Part shown: positions 59,386 through 64,000 of the stretch, in pieces
Layout of the letters: every line of letters begins with the position of its first letter
Numbering within the stretch: position 1 is the stretch's first letter
From: Aliishimia sp965656085
Lineage (GTDB): Bacteria; Pseudomonadota; Alphaproteobacteria; Rhodobacterales; Rhodobacteraceae
Length of the DNA stretch: 64,000 bases
Direction of reading: 5' to 3'
Assembly (NCBI GenBank): GCA_965656085.1
Contig: CBFHJA010000011.1
Span: forward strand, 1-64,000
The notes under the pieces: model-generated
Database searches by the model: none
What the model saw: only the letters and a program-made list of their open reading frames with translations
Told to the model about the DNA's origin: nothing
Translations under genes and position numbers: made by a program

Positions 59386-59991
59386 ATGACACGTTCGGTT
59401 TCCGCCCTCGCCCTCGCCGCCGCCCTCGCGCTGCCCGCAGGGCTCGCCACCGCGCAGTCCCAAGGCGACATGACCTTCGGCCTCGGCTTCGGCTATGTCA
59501 CGCCCGAAAGCAGCAACGGCACGCTGGCCGGGGCCGCCGCGACGGTCGGCGACAATGCCCGTCCGATCTTCACCTTCGAATATTTCCTGCGCGACAATCT
59601 CGGCATCGAGCTTCTCGCCGCGACCCCCTTCAAGCACTCCGTCGCGCTCAACGGGGTCGACACGGCCCAGACCAAGCACCTGCCGCCCACGCTCTCGCTG
59701 AACTACCACTTCACCAACGCGAGCGCATGGACGCCCTATGTGGGCCTCGGGGTGAACTGGACCACGTTCTTCGACGAGACCATCGCCGGCGGCGGCGATC
59801 TCGACCTCGACGACAGCTTTGGCCTCGCGGCCCAGATCGGCGTCGACTACGCGCTCTCGGACCGCAGCGCCCTGCGCCTCAACCTCCGCTACCTGCAGAT
59901 CGAAACCGACGCGTCGCTGGGCGGCACGGATATCGGCACGGCGGAGATCAACCCCACGGTGTTCGGCGTGACCTACGTCACCAAGTTCTGA
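59386..59991 (+). CDS. ompW: OmpW-family outer-membrane protein
   Basis: A 201-residue protein with a signal peptide (ALALAAALALPAGLATAQS) and an eight-stranded beta-barrel pattern, ending with the outer-membrane signature VFGVTYVTKF (terminal Phe). Landmarks are FTFEYFLRDNLGIELLAATP and TPYVGLGVNWTTFFDET, typical of OmpW/AlkL channels for small hydrophobic molecules. The ATG at 59386 is used; a longer frame from 59254 has no signal peptide. An FnrL-type box lies upstream. Confidence 0.9.
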   Translation: MTRSVSALALAAALALPAGLATAQSQGDMTFGLGFGYVTPESSNGTLAGAAATVGDNARPIFTFEYFLRDNLGIELLAATPFKHSVALNGVDTAQTKHLPPTLSLNYHFTNASAWTPYVGLGVNWTTFFDETIAGGGDLDLDDSFGLAAQIGVDYALSDRSALRLNLRYLQIETDASLGGTDIGTAEINPTVFGVTYVTKF

Positions 59992-60050
59992 GCCATGCCG
60001 GGGCGGCGCCGACCCGCGCCGCCTCGCACCGCAGCTTGGCCGCCGGGCCA

Positions 60051-61214
60051 TCACCCCATCTCCGCCATCAATTCCCGCCCGATCAGCATCCGCCGGATCT
60101 CGCTGGTCCCGGCCCCGATCTCCATCAGCTTGGCGTCCCGGAAGATCCTCGACACCGGATGATCGCTCAAAAACCCGGCCCCGCCCATCGCCTGCACCGC
60201 CTGATGCGCCTGCTTCATCGCCTCCTCGGACGCATACAAACAACACGCCGCCGCATCCTGCCGCGTCACCGTCCCCCGATCACAGGCCTTCGCGACCTCG
60301 TAGACATAGGCCCGCGCCGAATTCATCGCGGTGTACATATCCGCGATCTTCCCCTGCATGAGCTGAAACGACCCGATCGGCTGCCCAAACTGCTTGCGCT
60401 CGGCCATATACGGCATGATCTCATCCAGACACCCGGCCATGATCCCGGTCCCAATCCCCGCGAGCACAACCCGCTCATAGTCGAGCCCCGACATGAGCAC
60501 CGCAACCCCGCGCCCTTCCTCGCCGAGCACGTTCTCGAACGGCACTTCCACGTCCTCGAACACCAATTCCGCCGTATTCGACCCCCGCATCCCGAGCTTG
60601 TCGAAATGCTTCGAGGCGCTGAACCCTGTCATCTCCTTCTCGACCAGAAACGCCGTGATCCCCTTTGAGCCGGCCTCCGGATCGGTCTTGGCATAGACCA
60701 CCAGCGTGTCGGCATCCGGCCCGTTGGTGATCCAGTATTTCGACCCATTGAGCCGATAATGATCGTTCCGCTTCTCGGCCCGCAGCTTCATGCTGACCAC
60801 GTCCGACCCCGCCGAGGGCTCCGACATGGCAAGCGCGCCCACATGATCGCCCGACACGAGCTTCGGCAGATACTTGGCCTTCTGCTCCGCCGTCCCGTTG
60901 AGCTTGATCTGATTGAGACAGAGATTCGAATGCGCGCCATAGGAGAGCGACACGGAGGCCGAGGCTCGCGCGATTTCCTCGATGGCAATGGTATGCGCCA
61001 GATACCCCATCCCGGCCCCGCCATAGTCTTCATCGACGGTGATCCCCAGAAGCCCCAGATCGCCCATTTCCTGCCACAACTCATGCGGAAAGATGTTGTT
61101 CTGGTCGATCTCCTGCGCCATGGGCCGGACGCGCTCCTGCGCCCATTTATGCACCATCTCGCGGAGGGCGTTGATATCGTCCCCGTGATCGAACGTCATG
61201 GATGCGCCGAACAT
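60051..61214 (-). CDS. ivd: isovaleryl-CoA dehydrogenase
   Basis: A 387-residue acyl-CoA dehydrogenase that oxidises isovaleryl-CoA to 3-methylcrotonyl-CoA with FAD. Landmarks are ALAMSEPSAGSDVVSMKLRA, YWITNGPDADTLVVYAKT, the catalytic Glu in SGLDYERVVLAG (the position typical of isovaleryl-CoA dehydrogenases), and the C-terminal GAGTSEIRRMLIGRELM. It is alone in its transcription unit, separated from the other liu genes by ompW and hicAB. A palindromic operator candidate overlaps its promoter. Confidence 0.94.
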   Translation of the reverse strand: MFGASMTFDHGDDINALREMVHKWAQERVRPMAQEIDQNNIFPHELWQEMGDLGLLGITVDEDYGGAGMGYLAHTIAIEEIARASASVSLSYGAHSNLCLNQIKLNGTAEQKAKYLPKLVSGDHVGALAMSEPSAGSDVVSMKLRAEKRNDHYRLNGSKYWITNGPDADTLVVYAKTDPEAGSKGITAFLVEKEMTGFSASKHFDKLGMRGSNTAELVFEDVEVPFENVLGEEGRGVAVLMSGLDYERVVLAGIGTGIMAGCLDEIMPYMAERKQFGQPIGSFQLMQGKIADMYTAMNSARAYVYEVAKACDRGTVTRQDAAACCLYASEEAMKQAHQAVQAMGGAGFLSDHPVSRIFRDAKLMEIGAGTSEIRRMLIGRELMAEMG

Positions 61215-61233
61215 GAGCGCCCTCCTCCCTTTA

Positions 61234-61279
61234 ATGAACGCTTGTTCATAAAGCTAGAGGACGTACCGAGTCCCGTCAA
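61234..61279 (-). promoter_or_regulatory. ivd promoter with 16-bp palindromic operator
   Basis: On the minus strand TTGACG (61274-61279), a 17-bp spacer and TAGCTT (61251-61256) form a promoter. ATGAAC-AAGC-GTTCAT (61234-61249) is a perfect 6+4+6 palindrome over the predicted transcription start. A GGGAGG ribosome-binding site follows before the ATG at 61214. The position suits a repressor of TetR, GntR or MerR type; the regulator gene was not found in the window. Confidence 0.6.
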
Positions 61280-61312
61280 GCAATACCCGCTATACCCGCC
61301 CCGGACTTGATC

Positions 61313-61377
61313 CAAGCCTGCCGCGAAGCGGCGGGCGATGCGCGGCAGGCGCTTTTCGAAGAAAAGCTGCCGAGAGC
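61313..61377. repeat. composite dispersed repeat, copy B
   Basis: Runs CAAGCCTGCCG...GCGGCAGGCG, then CTTTTCG-AA-GAAAAGCTGCCGAGAG. It matches copy A at 24092-24162 over nearly its whole length, with changes mostly in loops. Together with the palindrome at 61403 this reproduces the repeat pair seen at 24073, in the opposite order. Confidence 0.75.
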
Positions 61378-61402
61378 GCGGGGCCTCGACGAGTTTCGAC
61401 CC

Positions 61403-61425
61403 GTAGGGTGGGCAATCTGCCCACC
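61403..61425. repeat. dispersed palindrome, intergenic copy
   Basis: GTAGGGTGGGCAATCTGCCCACC. It is the closest match to the copy inside liuB (one difference) and to the copy at 63226 (one difference). Two copies therefore flank the ATPase-TOPRIM gene. Confidence 0.8.
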
Positions 61426-61733
61426 ATTCCGCACATCAACATTTCGCACAAGCCGGGCCATCGCCTGACCGGGGGCTGGCGATCCCACGATGGAACGGCG
61501 CACTTTATGGCCGCCAAACACATCCCCCAAAATGAGCGGGCAGCGCACCCTCCCCAAATCGCCAGACCGCGGGCCGGTCAGGCGCTCAACGTTACGGCTA
61601 GAGAGCGTTTTGTGCAGACTAGACCCTTCTGTGCGAGACATTGTAGAACGGCCAAGTGCGCTAGCGTTGCGCGTATACAAGGTTTAGATCATACAGATTG
61701 CAAGCCAGAACAATGGCAGTAGGAGTGTGACGA
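61426..61733. other. intergenic region upstream of the ATPase-TOPRIM gene, no supported gene
   Basis: This 308-bp stretch shows a change from GC-rich to AT-rich composition at about 61650. Open frames across it are short and partly made of repeat sequence, so none is called. AGGAG at 61721-61725 is the ribosome-binding site of the next gene. No tRNA or attachment site was found. Confidence 0.5.
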
Positions 61734-63212
61734 TTGAACAGGCGCATTAAAATTTCAAACCTAAAAAGCGTTTCGACCTTAGATTTTGAGCTTCCGGCCG
61801 GGGGAGTGTGGCTCTTAACTGGAGAAAACGGGAGCGGAAAGACTACCCTGCTGGCTTGTCTACACCGCCTAGGTGACAAAAATGCATTTCCAAAGCACTT
61901 TCAGACATCGAACATTTCCGACAGACTGGACAACTACACAAATGGAAAGATCAGTTTCTCAATTGGAAACAGTGAGGTTGTTTATCGGTACAGTGGAACT
62001 CGGTGGGCCCCAAAACCAAAGAAAAACACAAGTATCCTCAAAAATTTTGGCTATGGTAGTGTAATCTTTGTTGGCGCAAACGCTGAACGCGTTACTCCAA
62101 AACCAGAAGACTTTAGTACTGACAGAATCCACTCTGTTCCACAAACGCTCAAAGATGCCGCCAACGAGATATTCAACACACAAAAGTTTAATTCCCTTCG
62201 ACGCGTCAATGTCACTCGCGGACAGAATCAAGCATTTGTTTTCAAAGATGGAAATAGTTATTATTCCGAGAAAAATTTTAGCCTCGGCGAACTATGCACC
62301 CTTAAGCTCATTGGGAAACTTCAATCTGCCCCTCCCAATAGTTTAATTGTAATTGATGAACTTGAAATGGCATTACATCCATCTGCTCAAGTTCGCCTAT
62401 ACCATTATCTTGTAAGGGTCGCAAAGGATCACGACCACACAGTAATTTTTTCTACGCACTCAGTGAGTCTGATAAAGACAGCAGAAAGACATTCAATTTT
62501 GTATCTGCAAAAGCAAGGTCAGGAGACTTATGCACTCAAGAAGCCTTATCTTTCAACGGTTCTAGGTGGATTGGCATTTGTTGAAGAGAAATCTGCCGAC
62601 ACTGTAATTTACGTCGAAGATGAAATGGCTGAGCACTGTACCCGTGCATTTTTGACACTTGTGTTGAGTCACAGACTTCAACATGAAGATGGCAATCCGC
62701 CGAAGGTTGAAGTGGTTCCGATTGGAGGGTTTTCTCAAGTTGTTGACTTTCTCAAGCGACATGATGCTCTTCATAGAGCAAGCGTAAAGAGTTTCGCTCT
62801 ACTTGATGAAGATGTTAAGTCCGAGACTGTCGCAGGTTGGCAGAAAAGCAACAATCACCAAAAACTCGCATGGTTCGACGAATACAGTGCGAGGATTAGG
62901 TACTTGCCTTGGACGCCAGAAAGTGGGCTGGTTCGGTATCTAGCTCCATCTGAAAATGACTTGCTGTCACTGCTCCGTCGTTTTTTGGAGCAACCACAGT
63001 TACAGTTTCCTGCCGAAAAACCCATCCCACCAGACACTGCGGGTCGCCAAACATGCAAGCAATGGGTTAAAGATGCCTTAGATTTCTGGAACGTGCACTT
63101 TGGAATTGACCATGCTGATGCGAAGGAAGCAATTTGCAATTGTATTGCAAAAAAATACTTTACTGACCGTCGAGCAGATACACTGCAGTTGTTTGGCCCG
63201 ATGATCGCATGA
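61734..63212 (+). CDS. solitary ATPase-TOPRIM protein (OLD-family-like), candidate defence nuclease
   Basis: A 492-residue protein from a TTG at 61734 with AGGAG eight bases upstream; no in-frame ATG lies nearby. The ABC-type ATPase half has Walker A LTGENGSGKTTLL, the signature-like FSLGELCTLKL, Walker B LIVIDELEMALHP and the H-loop IFSTHSVSLI. The second half has a TOPRIM-like pattern: Glu in IYVEDEMAEH, then PIGGFSQV and DxD in FALLDEDVKSE. This is the layout of OLD-family nucleases in antiphage defence. Composition is strongly AT-rich against the surroundings. It has no partner gene. Family assignment is mine by motif; function is inferred. Confidence 0.75.
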   Translation: MNRRIKISNLKSVSTLDFELPAGGVWLLTGENGSGKTTLLACLHRLGDKNAFPKHFQTSNISDRLDNYTNGKISFSIGNSEVVYRYSGTRWAPKPKKNTSILKNFGYGSVIFVGANAERVTPKPEDFSTDRIHSVPQTLKDAANEIFNTQKFNSLRRVNVTRGQNQAFVFKDGNSYYSEKNFSLGELCTLKLIGKLQSAPPNSLIVIDELEMALHPSAQVRLYHYLVRVAKDHDHTVIFSTHSVSLIKTAERHSILYLQKQGQETYALKKPYLSTVLGGLAFVEEKSADTVIYVEDEMAEHCTRAFLTLVLSHRLQHEDGNPPKVEVVPIGGFSQVVDFLKRHDALHRASVKSFALLDEDVKSETVAGWQKSNNHQKLAWFDEYSARIRYLPWTPESGLVRYLAPSENDLLSLLRRFLEQPQLQFPAEKPIPPDTAGRQTCKQWVKDALDFWNVHFGIDHADAKEAICNCIAKKYFTDRRADTLQLFGPMIA

Positions 63213-63225
63213 TAGGTGACAACCC

Positions 63226-63248
63226 GTAGGGTCGGCAATCTGCCCACC
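63226..63248. repeat. dispersed palindrome, copy downstream of the ATPase-TOPRIM gene
   Basis: GTAGGGTCGGCAATCTGCCCACC, 13 bp past the stop codon, with one arm change (TCGG for TGGG). It may act as terminator. The gap 63213-63519 otherwise holds the GCCATACG repeat and no supported ORF. Confidence 0.75.
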
Positions 63249-63351
63249 TTCTTCGCCCACCGCCTACAACCCAAAACGGTCCCTCCGAGGCCCTGTTGCG
63301 CATTCCCCACCCCAACCGTCCGGTGGGTTAACAAGGGGTAACCGGACCGTG

Positions 63352-63408
63352 CGTATGTACAGCTGCCATACGCCGAGCCATACGCGGAGCCATACCCCGT
63401 ATGGCAGC
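63352..63408. repeat. GCCATACG-rich repeat, copy B
   Basis: CGTATGTACAGCTGCCATAC begins it, followed by GCCGAGCCATACGCGGAGCCATACC and the inverted end CCGTATGGCAG. It shares the leader and units with the copy at 24250-24304. The reversed last unit makes part of it a hairpin. Confidence 0.7.
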
Positions 63409-63519
63409 CCAAAATCGGACATTAACACATTGATTCGCAATCGAAATACACCCTCCCACGGCGGCCTGCGGCACCTTCAATTGCGCAATGCACTGAGGCG
63501 ACATCTGCGCTGACCGGAC

Positions 63520-63840
63520 GCGGCTCATCCCGAGCAAATCGGCCTGCCGCGTGAGGCCAAGCCTGTGGTCACGATTGATCCTTTCCATACGCTCCCCGAC
63601 AGGTCGGCCTTGGCGAGCGCGTCTCCCCAAAAGTCATTTTCCCGCGTCAACTGACCGATCTTGGCATGCAAAGGTGTCACGTCGATCTCGGAAGCCTTCG
63701 ACGCCCTGGGCCTTTTGTCGAAAAATTCCGTAACGACATCAAGGAGTTGATCCTTCCACCGGTCGATCTGGTTCGGATGCACATCGAACCGTGTCGCCAG
63801 TTCGCCCATCGAGTCGTGACGAGCAAAATTGGGATCAGCG
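63520..63840 (-). pseudogene. IS3-family transposase remnant (3' part of orfA and first codons of orfB)
   Basis: The orfA frame shows MGELATRFDVHPNQIDRWKD, then LHAKIGQLTRENDFWGDALA, a clear match to IS3-type OrfA (helix-turn-helix plus leucine-zipper part). The orfB start overlaps in another frame at 63588: MERINRDHRLGLTRQADLLG, cut off about 23 codons in. The orfA 5' end is missing before about 63840. The natural IS3 overlap of orfA and orfB survives, but both ends are lost, so it cannot be active. It abuts the stop of the next gene. Confidence 0.82.
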
Positions 63841-64000
63841 CGCGCCGTCTGTGCTGTCCGCATCAAGCAGGGTCAGGATGTCCTTGCAGTTCTGGACCTT
63901 GCCGCCGCAACAATCCGACAACAGAAATCCGACGAGAGTGTTCACGGCCTCCAGCCGTGCGGCATACCGGATCTCACGCTGATGCCGCGTGCTGGTCAGC
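63835..64000 (-). CDS. C-terminal end of a possible ArsR-type regulator, cut by window edge
   Basis: 55 codons are visible, ending TGA at 63835-63837. The sequence shows EIRYAARLEAVNTLVGFLLS, then DCCGGKVQNCKDILTLLDAD. The vicinal Cys pair with a third Cys near the C terminus recalls arsenite-sensing ArsR regulators of alphaproteobacteria, but the winged helix lies outside the window. The IS3 remnant starts right at its stop, so the natural end may be altered. Confidence 0.4.
   Translation of the reverse strand, partial: LTSTRHQREIRYAARLEAVNTLVGFLLSDCCGGKVQNCKDILTLLDADSTDGAR

Noticed and set aside
61276..61722. Two frames of 104 and 134 codons upstream of the ATPase-TOPRIM gene
   Set aside because: Both are partly made of the dispersed repeats (NLPT and AHPT stretches) and have no family match, so they are treated as repeat artefacts.
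1..64000. tRNA, rRNA and riboswitch genes
   Set aside because: I read the intergenic gaps for cloverleaf ends and known leader motifs and found none I could support; a covariance-model scan would be the decisive test.

Overview
The window is high-GC chromosomal DNA from an alphaproteobacterium, most likely a member of the Rhodobacterales (Roseobacter/Rhodobacter relatives). The signs are a 14-gene nuo cluster packed with extra open reading frames of the DUF5333, DUF5337 and DUF3291 types, a C4-type 5-aminolevulinate synthase with an upstream FnrL-type box, Hint-domain and GT2 proteins typical of the group, and a nuoN-birA-coaX-rnj gene order. No rRNA, tRNA, CRISPR array or phage module was recognised.

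Layout. 1-9 kb: the 5' part of a periplasmic amidase with an AMIN domain, a class I/II aminotransferase, a secreted M48 protease with TPR repeats, a DsbA-like oxidoreductase, an orphan membrane histidine kinase, ispG, a RodZ-like protein and hemA. 9-24 kb: a PAS kinase/response regulator pair divergent from hemA, an M20 dipeptidase, an EamA permease, a haloacetate dehalogenase with a complete active site, an ABC ATPase, an SDR protein without the usual Tyr/Lys pair, a Hint protein, a universal stress protein, prfC, an amidase-SH3 protein, a GT2 enzyme and a DEAD-box helicase. 24-48 kb: one long minus-strand block, nuoA to nuoN followed by birA, coaX and rnj. At least fourteen extra ORFs sit between the nuo genes, mostly with stop/start overlaps.

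48-61 kb: a solitary PstB-like ATPase, then leucine/isovalerate catabolism: ivd, both methylcrotonyl-CoA carboxylase subunits, methylglutaconyl-CoA hydratase and HMG-CoA lyase, with a GST and an acyl-CoA synthetase. This cluster is broken up by ompW, a hicAB toxin-antitoxin pair and an AT-richer HNH endonuclease gene. 61-64 kb: an accessory patch with several dispersed palindromes, a solitary AT-rich ATPase-TOPRIM (OLD-like) gene, an IS3-family remnant and the end of a possible ArsR-type regulator.

Regulation. Three FNR/FnrL-type boxes lie upstream of hemA, the universal stress protein and ompW. The last two sit at exactly the same distance (75 bp) from their start codons, which suggests a small oxygen-responsive regulon. 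The ivd promoter carries a perfect 16-bp palindrome over the predicted transcription start, and the hicA promoter carries an inverted repeat between its -35 and -10 elements.

The best candidates for something undescribed are the solitary OLD-like nuclease gene, the HNH gene wired into the leucine operon, the paralogous secreted proteins and micro-ORF inside the nuo operon, and a palindromic repeat family that has entered coding sequence.
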